Source: Flavobacterium subsaxonicum WB 4.1-42 = DSM 21790
GTDB lineage: Bacteria > Bacteroidota > Bacteroidia > Flavobacteriales > Flavobacteriaceae
Direction: 5' to 3'
Length of the DNA: 64,000 nucleotides
Assembly (NCBI RefSeq): GCF_000422725.1
Contig: NZ_KE383911.1
Location: 186,001 to 250,000, forward strand
A program made the position numbers and the translations under genes. A model generated the notes under the pieces. It searched no databases and was not told where the DNA came from. It was given only the letters and a program-made list of their open reading frames with translations. Each line of letters opens with the position of its first letter. Positions within the stretch are counted from its first letter, which is position 1. Below, piece after piece: positions 54,119-63,345 of this stretch.

Positions 54119-54853
54119 CTATTCTACCGGTTTATAATCGGTAACAGTCCAGTCGGCGGCAAGTAAGTCGGCGTAGTGGTAGTGCACCACATCGTTCTTA
54201 TCGAAAGCGCCATTTTTGTTGATATCTTCGATGGTGCGGAAATAAATACGGTTTTGGGCATCAATAAGCGTCCAGTCTACCAGTTCCTGCACATCTCCCG
54301 ATAATTTTTTAAAGTGTTTGCCATTAATCTCGCTAATGTAAAGCGATTTAATATCGTTGCTGTCTACCTTGCCATCGGCATTGGTATCGGCATCTACAAG
54401 GGTGTACACCAGTATTTGCCTGCGGGTTTTATCGGCAATGGTATTAAGATAGGTTGCGGTTTGAATTTGCAGCTTCAGGTCGGTTAACGGCCTAAGCGCA
54501 GTAGAATCAACATGCTGAAATTTAAGGTTCTCAAAATAGCCGGTAATCTCAAAACGGTTGTAGTTGGATATAGCATAGCTAACAGAGCTGTTGGTACGGC
54601 TGGAACCATAGCTTCGGTTACTATCATCATAGATGCGTATATCGCCCACCGGGTGAATTAAGTACTTAGTGCCTTCCATTAAAATGGGCAGGTCGGCTAT
54701 TTTAATCTGGGTAGAATCTACCTTTTTAGGCCTGGCCTCGGCAGCCTTAGCACCTTCATAAATTACCTTTGGCTTTGGCTTTTCTTCTTTACAGCTAACC
54801 ATAAAGGCAGCAGTAAAGGCAAGGACTATAATCGCGGCTTTTTTCATTTTCAT
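54119..54853 (-). CDS. Lipoprotein with calcium-loop motifs
   Basis: 244 residues from the Met at 54853 (MKMKKAAIIVLAFTAAFMVSCKE; lipobox Cys 21). The C-terminal third has two EF-hand/dockerin-like loops: DADTNADGKVDSNDI and DINKNGAFDKNDV, each with Asp/Asn at the positions that bind calcium. Elsewhere no known domain. It is 40 bp after the TonB-dependent receptor gene on the same strand, so it may be a surface or periplasmic partner of the receptor. Confidence 0.75.
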   Translation of the reverse strand: MKMKKAAIIVLAFTAAFMVSCKEEKPKPKVIYEGAKAAEARPKKVDSTQIKIADLPILMEGTKYLIHPVGDIRIYDDSNRSYGSSRTNSSVSYAISNYNRFEITGYFENLKFQHVDSTALRPLTDLKLQIQTATYLNTIADKTRRQILVYTLVDADTNADGKVDSNDIKSLYISEINGKHFKKLSGDVQELVDWTLIDAQNRIYFRTIEDINKNGAFDKNDVVHYHYADLLAADWTVTDYKPVE

Positions 54854-54893
54854 CAGTAGATATATACCAAAAATAAGCAATTTGTTTCAATAA

Positions 54894-57395
54894 TTATATC
54901 TTAGCCGTAAGCTTAAGGCTGAAAACACGCGTGGTTAAGTAGTTAGGTATACCGTACTGGCTTTTAGTATATACATCGCGCACCCATGTATTGGTAATAG
55001 AGTTCTGGTTATCGAACAGGTTAAATATCTCAAGGCCAAGGGCAAGCTCTTTAAACGGCTGCAGCCATTTGGCTTTAGGCTTGTCGCCTTCTTTAACCGG
55101 GGTACCATCTACAAAAACATACGAGAAACCGGCATCGGCACGGCGGTAATCGTTAAGGCGGCTCTGGTAAATATAAGAGTCGGCATACGATGGCGAACCA
55201 CCCGGCAAACCGGTGTTGTACACTAAATTAAGGTACATTTTAAGGCTTGGTATGTTAGGCACATAATCCTGGAACAACACCGCCACTTTAAGCCTTTGGT
55301 CAGTCGGGCGGGCAATGTAGCCACGGCCGTTAATATTTTCTTCGGTCTTCATGTAACCAACACTAATCCACGACTCCGTACCCGGTACAAACTCACCGTT
55401 CATACGCATATCAAGGCCGTAAGCATAGGCAACCGCATCATTATTGGCGCGGTAGCGAATACGCACATTCTCTAACGTATAGGTATTAACATTATTCATG
55501 TCTTTATAATAGGCTTCGGTAACCAGCTTAAACGGCCTTTCCCAAAGTTTAAAGCTATAATCGTTACCGGCAACTATGTGTACAGATCGCTGCGCTTTAA
55601 CACTGGGGCGCACCATGCCAAGCGAATCGCGTAGCTCGCGGTAAAACGGCGGCTGTTGGTACAAACCTCCCGAAAGGCGGAAAAGCATATTTGTTCGCTC
55701 CCATTTCGGTTTAAGGGCCAGTTGCCCACGTGGGCTAACCACTATCTGGCTTTTGCCATCAAGGCCATCGCCTGTAACCTGCCACTGATGCACGCGGGCA
55801 CCGGCATTCATATATAATTCGCTTTCGCCAACCGTAACTTTTCGGCTCCATTGTGCATAGCCCGAAAAACGGTTTATAGTAACAAAATTAGTGGCCCTTA
55901 TAGTATTATACGGCACAAGCGGACCTGTGTAAGGCGTGTAAGGCTGATCGTTAGGCACCATATCTATAACCGGTGGCCTGATAGAAAACCCGGCAGAGTC
56001 GATAACCTCCCACTCTAAAAGGCGGTCGCGAATATCCTCGCGGGTATATTTTACACCCCACTCTACTTTATTATCGCCAATATCGTGGTAGCCTTTAATC
56101 TCTGCATTGGCAATAAGGGCATCCAGGTCGTTACGGGCATGGTTTAGCTGAGAGCCTACCCCACGGGCAAACTGGATATCGCCAAACGTGTCCGACCCTA
56201 TGTTGCTGTCTACCTCGCCAAGGGCATACTGCGCAAGGATATCAAAATATTCCTGCTCCTGAGTGTGGTAAACCGATCCGATAAACTTTAAAGCAAAGTT
56301 TTTAGACACTTTATATTTAGAGGTAAAGGCACCAAAAAAGGTTTGGTATTCGTCTTTTTCCTGGCCTTCGTAAAATATTTGTAGTGCAATAGGGTCGTTT
56401 ATGGTACCAAAGTTTGTTTGCCTTGAAAGTGGCTGGTACTGGTATTTGTTTTGTGCAATGTTACCCAGAAAACTAAAGTCCCATTTTTCGTTAGGGGTAA
56501 AGGTTACAAGGCTTTGCACATCTATAAATGTAGGCCTAAAGTTGGTTTGCGTTTCCTGGCTGTTAACCAACAGGCTGTTATCGCGGTAACGGGCACCTAC
56601 AATAGCACCCCATCTTTTATCTTTAGAAACACCCTCTAAGGTTAGGCTTCCGCCGAGGAAACTCGCCTCTAAAGCAGCACCGTAACGGGTTGGTTTTCTG
56701 TAAGTAATATCCAGCACCGATGACATTTTATCGCCATATTTAGACTGGAAACCACCGGCAGAAAAATCAACGTTAGATACCATAGCGCTGTTGGTAAAGC
56801 TAAGCCCTTCCTGCTGGCCGGAACGGATTAAAAACGGACGGTAAATTTCTATATCGTTAACATACACAAGGTTCTCATCAAAGTTACCCCCGCGCACATT
56901 ATAGCCTGTACTAAGCTCGTTATTAGCATTAACCCCTGCGAACGATTTTAAGATATTCTCTACACCCGGGTTAGGCCCCAGCATGCGCAATATAACTTCC
57001 GGTTCTATGGTGGTTATACCCTCAACCTCTTTACGGCCGGTATCTTTGTTGATTACAAGGTTGCCAAGTTCTTCGACGCTTGTGTTAAGCTTAGAGTTAA
57101 ACTCAAAACTGTCGCCCATGCCCATCTCTAAGTAAAAAGCCGATAATTTAAAACTTATGTGCGAAAACCAAACGGTTACAGGAGTATCGGCAGGAATTGT
57201 TATCTGGTAAAAACCGGTTTTATCGGTAGTGGCCTGTACACGCCCGGCAGGCCCATCATAAAAAATGCTTACCCCTTCTACAGGCTTGTTGTCTTCGTCT
57301 ATCATAATACCGTATAAAACGGGATTTTGCTGGGCAAAAGCAACCGTACAAAATAATAGGAACAGTAACGTTAAAAGCTTATTTATTGTTTTCAA
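54894..57395 (-). CDS. TonB-dependent outer-membrane receptor
   Basis: 833 residues from a TTG start at 57395, chosen because the frame gives a signal peptide MKTINKLLTLLFLLFCTVAFAQ there, whereas the upstream Met at 57455 lies deep in the peptidase gene. The receptor has a carboxypeptidase-like N-terminal domain (about 25-105), a plug with GYNVRGGNFDENLVYVNDIEIYRP (about 165-188), and a 22-strand-type barrel that ends RVFSLKLTAKI. It overlaps the M23 peptidase gene by 17 bp, so translation is coupled. No SusD-like partner is nearby; the substrate is unknown. Confidence 0.88.
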   Translation of the reverse strand: MKTINKLLTLLFLLFCTVAFAQQNPVLYGIMIDEDNKPVEGVSIFYDGPAGRVQATTDKTGFYQITIPADTPVTVWFSHISFKLSAFYLEMGMGDSFEFNSKLNTSVEELGNLVINKDTGRKEVEGITTIEPEVILRMLGPNPGVENILKSFAGVNANNELSTGYNVRGGNFDENLVYVNDIEIYRPFLIRSGQQEGLSFTNSAMVSNVDFSAGGFQSKYGDKMSSVLDITYRKPTRYGAALEASFLGGSLTLEGVSKDKRWGAIVGARYRDNSLLVNSQETQTNFRPTFIDVQSLVTFTPNEKWDFSFLGNIAQNKYQYQPLSRQTNFGTINDPIALQIFYEGQEKDEYQTFFGAFTSKYKVSKNFALKFIGSVYHTQEQEYFDILAQYALGEVDSNIGSDTFGDIQFARGVGSQLNHARNDLDALIANAEIKGYHDIGDNKVEWGVKYTREDIRDRLLEWEVIDSAGFSIRPPVIDMVPNDQPYTPYTGPLVPYNTIRATNFVTINRFSGYAQWSRKVTVGESELYMNAGARVHQWQVTGDGLDGKSQIVVSPRGQLALKPKWERTNMLFRLSGGLYQQPPFYRELRDSLGMVRPSVKAQRSVHIVAGNDYSFKLWERPFKLVTEAYYKDMNNVNTYTLENVRIRYRANNDAVAYAYGLDMRMNGEFVPGTESWISVGYMKTEENINGRGYIARPTDQRLKVAVLFQDYVPNIPSLKMYLNLVYNTGLPGGSPSYADSYIYQSRLNDYRRADAGFSYVFVDGTPVKEGDKPKAKWLQPFKELALGLEIFNLFDNQNSITNTWVRDVYTKSQYGIPNYLTTRVFSLKLTAKI

Positions 57396-59097
57396 CAGCG
57401 GCAGTATTTTGTGTTCTAAAAAAATGAGTTTCAAAGGTAGTAGAATTTCCAACATTATCGGTAACCGTAACTTTTAAATCGTTGCGGCCCTCGGCTACTA
57501 CCCCATCACTAAAATTGTGAAAGATAATCCTGGTCTTATAATCGTAATGCATTAATATCCATTTACCGTTTAGCCATGCATCAAAGGTAGCAATACCACT
57601 CATGTCATCGCTAATTTTAAGGCTAAAAGTATCGTTTTTGGTAAGCCATTTACCTTCGGCAAAGCTTGGGCTAAAAATTTTAGGGGCAGTGGTATCCATC
57701 GCCAGTTTAAAATTGCCCAGTGTTTTTACCTTGGCAGTTAGCTTGCCGTCTTCCATGTACGTGTTGTTATAAGAGATTCTCTTATCGGTAAAGCCGGCAA
57801 TAAAGGTTTTAGGCAGTTTTTCTTTGGGTATGTTAGCCGCATCAAAAGATACTGTAACCGCAGTGTGCACCGGTACGGTGGCATTGTGCAGGTGCAGTAC
57901 AGAATCGGTAACATCAAAATCCATATAAAAATCGTCGTAAAGCGCATTGGCCGGAATAAAAACCGACACATTGTTCTTGGTATAATTATTATCGTTAGCG
58001 GCCTTTACAAAATAAGGCGTAACGTGTTTAGGGTCGGCTACGGTGCCGGGCTTATCGCTGTATTCAATACTGCCGTTAACCAGGGTTTTGTTGCCATGAA
58101 AATCGCTTACCACTATCCTGAAGTTCTTAACCGTATCTTTTACAATAGTAAACTGGCCGTTGGTACCGGTGTGCTTTAACAGCGATAACGGGTACGGCGT
58201 TTTTACAAACAGCTTCTGGAAACGCTGGCCCGTGTTGTAATAACGCGGATAATCTATAAAATTGTTTACGTAGCGCGATTCGTCGAACGCAAAGGTGTCG
58301 AACATATAGCTAAAATGCGGGCTGCCGTTAAAAAACGTCTCCACTTTAAAAATGCCGTTGTTGCCCGAGCTACCGGTAGATTTATCGGTAGTGCTTATCG
58401 AGAAGCCTATTTTGCCTTTGGCATACACCTTATCGGCAATATAAGTACCGTCTTTTTGCAGCTTAAGGTTAATAAGCATAGGCTTTTTAGACTCGTTTAC
58501 CACGGCATCATCGCTTAAGGGGTACACCACAATGCCATGAATGGCGGGTGCCTTGGTATCCTGCATTTTTTTGTTAAGGCCAAAAAGCAGTGGGTTTAAT
58601 ATCATTTCGGTCTTGGTATCGCGGTATTCAAAGTGAAGATGGGGTCCGCCAGAGCCGCCTGAGTTACCGGAATAGGCCACTACTTCGCCCTGCACTACCT
58701 CCAGCTCGCCCGGTTTAGGGAACAGCTCTATATCAAACGACTTTTTTTCGTATTGCTTGGCGCGAACGTAGGCCTCTATTTTTGGGCCGTAAGCACTTAG
58801 GTGGCCGTATAGTGTTGTAAAACCGTTGGGATGGTCTATATAAAGCGCCGTACCGTAGCCATAGCTGGATACTTTTATGCGCGACACATGCCCGCCTGCA
58901 GCAGCATACACAGGATGGCCAGTGGTTTGATTGGTACGGAAATCGAGGCCGGCATGAAAATGATTGGTGCGCAGCTCGCCAAAAGTGCCCGACGGATGCA
59001 CGGGCAAATCCATTGGAGAACGGAAGTAATCCTGCGGGTAAGGGCTTTGCGCCGAAAGCGTTAGGCTAAATAATAGTGCAAGTAAGGAAAATCTCAT
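57379..59097 (-). CDS. Secreted M23 family metallopeptidase
   Basis: 572 residues; signal peptide ends LTLSAQS. The LytM/M23 domain (about 35-175) has the zinc motifs NHFHAGLDF (His48, Asp52) and GPHLHFEY. The rest (about 180-570) is beta-rich, perhaps substrate- or wall-binding. M23 enzymes cut peptidoglycan cross-links. It leads an operon with the TonB-dependent receptor and the lipoprotein. Monocistronic regulation unknown; no promoter consensus was found. Confidence 0.9.
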   Translation of the reverse strand: MRFSLLALLFSLTLSAQSPYPQDYFRSPMDLPVHPSGTFGELRTNHFHAGLDFRTNQTTGHPVYAAAGGHVSRIKVSSYGYGTALYIDHPNGFTTLYGHLSAYGPKIEAYVRAKQYEKKSFDIELFPKPGELEVVQGEVVAYSGNSGGSGGPHLHFEYRDTKTEMILNPLLFGLNKKMQDTKAPAIHGIVVYPLSDDAVVNESKKPMLINLKLQKDGTYIADKVYAKGKIGFSISTTDKSTGSSGNNGIFKVETFFNGSPHFSYMFDTFAFDESRYVNNFIDYPRYYNTGQRFQKLFVKTPYPLSLLKHTGTNGQFTIVKDTVKNFRIVVSDFHGNKTLVNGSIEYSDKPGTVADPKHVTPYFVKAANDNNYTKNNVSVFIPANALYDDFYMDFDVTDSVLHLHNATVPVHTAVTVSFDAANIPKEKLPKTFIAGFTDKRISYNNTYMEDGKLTAKVKTLGNFKLAMDTTAPKIFSPSFAEGKWLTKNDTFSLKISDDMSGIATFDAWLNGKWILMHYDYKTRIIFHNFSDGVVAEGRNDLKVTVTDNVGNSTTFETHFFRTQNTAAVENNK

Positions 59098-59216
59098 TGG
59101 GCTAAAATATAAAAAACCACTAAAAAAACCGCAGCCTTTAGCTTAAACTTATAACTATGCCACACGCAATTTATTACAGGAAATTTAAAAAAAACTAAGA
59201 TTTTTACACCCAACTA

Positions 59217-59246
59217 TTGTTTCTCATTAAAGTAATCTTAACTTTG
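59217..59246 (+). promoter_or_regulatory. Promoter of the coiled-coil/zapA operon
   Basis: TTG (59217-59219), exactly 19-bp spacer, TAACTTTG (59239-59246): full match to the Bacteroidota consensus, 12 bp before the ATG. Confidence 0.8.
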
Positions 59247-59258
59247 TAAAATCATGTA

Positions 59259-59564
59259 ATGAAATTTGCAGAGATGAGCGGATTGTCTGAAATTGTTGAT
59301 TCTCTTGAAAGTAAGCTCGATATGCTGGCCCGAAGGCTGGAGCATGCCGATAAAGCTAAGAAAGGACTGGAAAGCGAAATATCACATTCGGCTGCGCTCA
59401 TTAACAGGCAGGCAGAGGAAATAGCGGCGCTTAAACAGCAAAACGAATCCTTAAAAATGGCAAACTCATTATTAGGCAGCGACGAAAACAAGAGAGATAC
59501 GAAACTCAGGATAAATTCTTTGATACGCGAAATTGATTATTGCATAGCACAACTTTCTGATTAA
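59259..59564 (+). CDS. Small coiled-coil protein upstream of ZapA
   Basis: 101 residues that form one long coiled coil from LSEIVDSLESKLDMLARRL to NESLKMANSLLG, with hydrophobic residues every three or four positions. It resembles ZapB-like division proteins in size and form, not in detectable motif. It has its own promoter and is 7 bp before zapA, so a division role is inferred from context. Confidence 0.75.
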   Translation: MKFAEMSGLSEIVDSLESKLDMLARRLEHADKAKKGLESEISHSAALINRQAEEIAALKQQNESLKMANSLLGSDENKRDTKLRINSLIREIDYCIAQLSD

Positions 59565-59571
59565 AGAAGGA

Positions 59572-59865
59572 ATGGACGACAAACTGAAAATTAAAATATC
59601 GATTGCAGACAGGGTATACCCGTTAACGGTAGACCCCTCTCAGGAAGAAGGGCTTAGAAGCGCTTCTAAAAAAATTGATGCCATGATAAAGCAGTTTGAA
59701 GAAAACTATGCCGTAAGGGATAAGCAGGATGTACTGGCAATGTGTGCGCTACAATTTGCATCGCTTAGCGAGCAAAAAGTATTAGACCGCTCTGAAGAGC
59801 TGGAAGCCACGCAGGCACGCCTTTTACAGATGGATGAAAGACTGGGAGACCTTCTCAAACAATAA
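59572..59865 (+). CDS. zapA: Cell division protein ZapA
   Basis: 97 residues. ZapA bundles FtsZ filaments at the division ring. The N-terminal IKISIADRVYPLTVDPSQEEGLRSASKKIDAMI and the coiled-coil tail (about 50-97, QDVLAMCALQFASL...) match the family. It lies 7 bp after the coiled-coil gene, upstream of the 6S RNA. Confidence 0.95.
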   Translation: MDDKLKIKISIADRVYPLTVDPSQEEGLRSASKKIDAMIKQFEENYAVRDKQDVLAMCALQFASLSEQKVLDRSEELEATQARLLQMDERLGDLLKQ

Positions 59866-59895
59866 AATACGTTCTTAAACATACGTCAATAATAC

Positions 59896-60060
59896 TGCCT
59901 ACATTAGTACTTTTTTGATAAACTCAACGCCAATTTTTTAAAAATGGGTGAATCGTCGCTACTATAGCAAGCTGCCCTGAGCAGATCCTTGAACAGCGGG
60001 TTAGCCCAAAACTTGTTACACCGAGTTTATACAATTACCCACTGATGTAGGCTTTTTTTT
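59896..60060 (+). ncRNA. ssrS: 6S RNA (6S-Flavo type)
   Basis: The location between zapA and rny is typical for 6S RNA, which mimics an open promoter and holds the housekeeping RNA polymerase in stationary phase. The RNA folds as one long hairpin: GCCTACATTAGT pairs with ACTGATGTAGGC at the ends, then ATAAACTC (59918-59925) with GAGTTTAT (60023-60030), with internal bulges and a terminal loop. A run of nine T follows as a terminator. Fold and location agree; the class call is from memory of the Flavobacteriales family. Confidence 0.75.
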
Positions 60061-60091
60061 TACATATACATATACACCAAACAAACAACCT

Positions 60092-61657
60092 ATGGACATG
60101 ACATTAATGATAATTATCGGGATAGTAATAGGGCTGGCAATTGGCTTCGGGGTGGCAAAATTCCTGGAGAAAAAAAGTGCCGGCAGCTTATTGAGCAGCG
60201 CCAAAAAAGATGCTGAATCTATCATAAAAGACGCAACAAACCAGGGAGAAAACCTGAAGAAAGATAAATTACTACAGGCTAAAGAAAAATTTCTTGAACT
60301 TAAAGCCGAGCACGAGCAGGTTATTTTAGGCAAGGACAAAAAAATTGCCGAAGCCGAAAAAAGAACTCGCGATAAAGAATCGCAGGTTTCTAACGAGCTT
60401 GCCAAGGTTAAAAAAACCAATGATGAGGCCGAAGCTAAAATTTTAGACTATACCACCCGTATAGAGCACCTTGATAAAAAACAGCAAGAAATAGACAGGC
60501 TGCACAAAAGCCAGGTAGACCAGCTGGAGGTTATTAGTGGCCTATCAGCCGAAGAAGCTAAGAACCAATTGGTAGAAAGCCTTAAGGCCGAAGCCAAGAG
60601 CACTGCTATGAGCCACATTCAGGATACTATAGAAGAGGCTAAGCTTACTGCACAGCAGGAGGCTAAAAAAATAATAATAAACACTATTCAGCGTGTAGGT
60701 ACTGAGGAAGCGGTAGAAAACTGCGTATCTGTATTTAATATCGAATCTGATGATGTTAAAGGCCGTATTATTGGCCGTGAGGGCCGTAACATACGTGCTC
60801 TTGAAGCCGCTACCGGTGTAGAAATTATTGTAGATGATACCCCGGAGGCTATTATACTATCGTGCTTTGACCCTGTACGTAGGGAAATTGCACGCCTTGC
60901 ACTGCACAAACTGGTTACAGACGGGCGTATTCACCCGGCGCGTATTGAAGAGGTGGTTGGCAAAACTGCCAAACAAATTGAAGACGAAATTATAGAAGTG
61001 GGTAAACGTACCGTTATTGACCTTGGTATACACGGACTGCACCCTGAACTTATAAAAATTGTGGGAAGGATGAAATACCGTTCTTCTTACGGGCAAAACC
61101 TGCTGCAACACTCGCGCGAAGTATCTAAACTTTGTGGTATTATGGCAGCGGAGCTTGGCCTTAACGTTAAGCTTGCTAAAAGAGCCGGTTTACTACACGA
61201 TATTGGTAAAGTGCCGGATGCTGAAAGCGACCTTCCGCACGCATTACTGGGTATGCAGTGGGCTGAAAAATATGGTGAGAAAGAAGAGGTTTGCAACGCT
61301 ATTGGTGCCCACCACGACGAGATAGAAATGAAATCGATGCTATCGCCTATTATACAGGTGTGTGATGCTATATCGGGCGCAAGGCCGGGTGCAAGAAGGC
61401 AGGTACTGGATTCTTACATTCAGCGTCTTAAAGACCTTGAAGATATTGCTTACGGCTTTCCGGGCGTTAAAAGTGCCTACGCCATACAGGCCGGACGTGA
61501 GTTGCGTGTTATTGTAGAAAGCGAAAAAGTAAGCGATGACCTTGCTGCTAACCTTTCTTTTGAGATCTCTCACAAAATTCAAACCGAAATGACCTATCCC
61601 GGACAGGTAAAAATTACCGTAATCAGGGAAACAAGGGCGGTTAATATAGCTAAATAA
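60092..61657 (+). CDS. rny: Ribonuclease Y
   Basis: 521-residue endoribonuclease that starts mRNA decay at the membrane. An N-terminal membrane helix (about 3-25), a coiled coil (about 35-200), a KH domain ([26 protein letters not shown], about 215-275) and an HD domain with LLHDIGKV and the AHHDE metal site follow in the family order. The ATG at 60092 has a second Met two codons later. It follows the 6S RNA gene. Confidence 0.96.
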   Translation: MDMTLMIIIGIVIGLAIGFGVAKFLEKKSAGSLLSSAKKDAESIIKDATNQGENLKKDKLLQAKEKFLELKAEHEQVILGKDKKIAEAEKRTRDKESQVSNELAKVKKTNDEAEAKILDYTTRIEHLDKKQQEIDRLHKSQVDQLEVISGLSAEEAKNQLVESLKAEAKSTAMSHIQDTIEEAKLTAQQEAKKIIINTIQRVGTEEAVENCVSVFNIESDDVKGRIIGREGRNIRALEAATGVEIIVDDTPEAIILSCFDPVRREIARLALHKLVTDGRIHPARIEEVVGKTAKQIEDEIIEVGKRTVIDLGIHGLHPELIKIVGRMKYRSSYGQNLLQHSREVSKLCGIMAAELGLNVKLAKRAGLLHDIGKVPDAESDLPHALLGMQWAEKYGEKEEVCNAIGAHHDEIEMKSMLSPIIQVCDAISGARPGARRQVLDSYIQRLKDLEDIAYGFPGVKSAYAIQAGRELRVIVESEKVSDDLAANLSFEISHKIQTEMTYPGQVKITVIRETRAVNIAK

Positions 61658-61660
61658 GAT

Positions 61661-61815
61661 GCTTAGGAGCTGAGAGTTTTAGGGACTTAGGTTTAAGAGA
61701 TGATAGATAAGAGACATCAGATAATAGACCTCGGACTTTTAACTTTAAACTTTAGACATAGACCGGCAGGTTTTAGATGCAGGCTTAGCGCCTAAGCAGC
61801 TTAGAACCTCAGCCA
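61661..61815. repeat. AGATAAGAGA / CTTAGG word array
   Basis: Degenerate repeats GAGATGATAGATAAGAGACATCAG and TTTAACTTTAAACTTTAGAC, plus GGCTTAGCGCCTAAGC, which is self-complementary. It lies between rny and the efflux outer-membrane gene. Confidence 0.55.
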
Positions 61816-61826
61816 CTCAGAAATAA

Positions 61827-61853
61827 AAAGAGCTGCCCAATGGGCAGCTCTTT
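61827..61853. terminator. Bidirectional terminator, rny / efflux gene
   Basis: Twelve-bp stem AAAGAGCTGCCC/GGGCAGCTCTTT with an AAT loop, between convergent genes. Confidence 0.88.
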
Positions 61854-61871
61854 CAACATCAATAAACACCA

Positions 61872-63287
61872 TTATTTCCAGCCTCCGCCCAGTGCTTTAT
61901 ACAGCCGGGCTACCGCAGAGAGCTGGTTTCTTTTAAGGGCTGCAAGCTCCAGTTCGCTTTGCAGCACATTGCTTTGTGCGGTTATAACCTCCAGGTAGGT
62001 AGCCATGCCGCTTTTAAAAAGCATATCGGCGTTGGTTACGGCCCTTTGCAGGTTATCTACCCTTGCTGTGGCAAAGGCGCGCTCTTCTTTAAGTTTTTCA
62101 ACCTCAACTAAAGCATCGCTTACCTCGCCTACCGCCACCAGTACCGATTGCCTAAAGGCAATCACGGCTTTTTCGCGTTCGGTTTTGGCAACCTCATATT
62201 GGGTTTTAAGCCTCCTGCCCTGCAATAACGGCTGGGTAAGGCTACCGGCAACCATGCCAAATAACGATGCCGGCATGTTAAACCAGTTATTCGACTGGAA
62301 CGAGTTTACCCCACCACCTGCTGTAATATTAAGCGCAGGGTACATATACGCCTTGGCAATACCCACACGGGCATTGGCGGCATTCAGTTCATATTCAAAC
62401 GACCTAACATCTGGCCTGCGGCTTACAATACCCGCCGGTAAACCGGTGGCAATTTGTGTGTGCAGTTCGGCTAAGTCCAGCTTAGTATCTCTTGCAATAG
62501 CATCGGGCAACGACCCGGCTAAAACGCTAAGGGCATTTTCCTGAATGGCGATTTCTTTTTCCAGTTGCGGAACAATTTGCGCAGCAACCAAACGCTGGGC
62601 ATCGGCCTGCTCTGTAGCTAATGATGTTACCTGGCCGGCCGTAAACTGCTGTTTGATAATCTTAACCGTATTTTCACCCAGGTCGCGGTTTTTAATGGCA
62701 ATGTCCAGTTGGGCATCAAGCATTAAAAGGTTATAATACCCCTGTGCTACAGACGCTACAATATCGGTCTGGATAGCCTTACGGGCTTCTTCCGTTTTAA
62801 GGTAGGCGGCAAGCGCTTCACGCTTCCTGCTGCCTATTTTACCCCAAATATCAGCTTCCCACGATAGTGTACCACCGGCACTATAGTCTTCTATATGGCT
62901 TGTATTTAAAAAACTATTAAGGCTTATGCCGTTAAGGCTGTTTTTAGAAGCTATAGTGGTACTGGCGGTTACACTGGCATTAAGCTGTGGTACATTGCCC
63001 CATTTACTCTGACGGAACTGCAACTGTGCGATCTCTAAATTTTTGATAGCCGTCTGCATATCATAATTTTTAGCAATAGCACGGCCAATTAATTCCTGCA
63101 GGTTAGCATCAGGAAAAAAGCTCTTCCACTCAATGTCGGCAATAGAGGTCGTATCGGTAACAGTAACATCGTTATTCCTGAAAGCTGTAGGCAACTCGGG
63201 CTCGGGTGTTTTGGTATCTTTAGATACACTACATCCTGCAATTACAAGCATGGCAGCAAACAGTATGTAAATATTAAACGTTTTCAT
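61872..63287 (-). CDS. Efflux outer-membrane factor (TolC/OprM family lipoprotein)
   Basis: 471 residues, lipoprotein signal VIAGCSVSKD (Cys 19). The two internal TolC-type repeats are visible (NYDMQTAIKNLEIAQLQFRQSKWG near 95; VEKLKEERAFATARVDNLQRAV near 400), with the periplasmic barrel stretch RRPDVRSFEYELNAANARVGIAKA in the middle. It is the last gene of an RND efflux operon that starts beyond the window. Confidence 0.93.
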   Translation of the reverse strand: MKTFNIYILFAAMLVIAGCSVSKDTKTPEPELPTAFRNNDVTVTDTTSIADIEWKSFFPDANLQELIGRAIAKNYDMQTAIKNLEIAQLQFRQSKWGNVPQLNASVTASTTIASKNSLNGISLNSFLNTSHIEDYSAGGTLSWEADIWGKIGSRKREALAAYLKTEEARKAIQTDIVASVAQGYYNLLMLDAQLDIAIKNRDLGENTVKIIKQQFTAGQVTSLATEQADAQRLVAAQIVPQLEKEIAIQENALSVLAGSLPDAIARDTKLDLAELHTQIATGLPAGIVSRRPDVRSFEYELNAANARVGIAKAYMYPALNITAGGGVNSFQSNNWFNMPASLFGMVAGSLTQPLLQGRRLKTQYEVAKTEREKAVIAFRQSVLVAVGEVSDALVEVEKLKEERAFATARVDNLQRAVTNADMLFKSGMATYLEVITAQSNVLQSELELAALKRNQLSAVARLYKALGGGWK

Positions 63288-63312
63288 CTTTTTTATAAAC
63301 TATAGTTGGTTT

Positions 63313-63338
63313 AAGCGCCACCACAAGGGGCGGCGCTT
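63313..63338. other. Hairpin between RND pump and outer-membrane factor genes
   Basis: AAGCGCC/GGCGCTT stem with a 12-nt loop in the 58-bp gap. The T run lies on the plus-strand side, so on the minus strand it may only protect or stall the transcript. Confidence 0.45.
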
Positions 63339-63345
63339 TTGTTCT

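Noticed and set aside
54894-57395. SusC of a polysaccharide utilisation locus
   Set aside because: No SusD gene or glycan-degrading enzymes are near; the partner genes are a peptidase and a small lipoprotein.
57379-57455. TonB receptor start at the upstream Met (57455)
   Set aside because: The added residues do not form a signal peptide and lie inside the peptidase gene; the TTG at 57395 opens a clean signal sequence.
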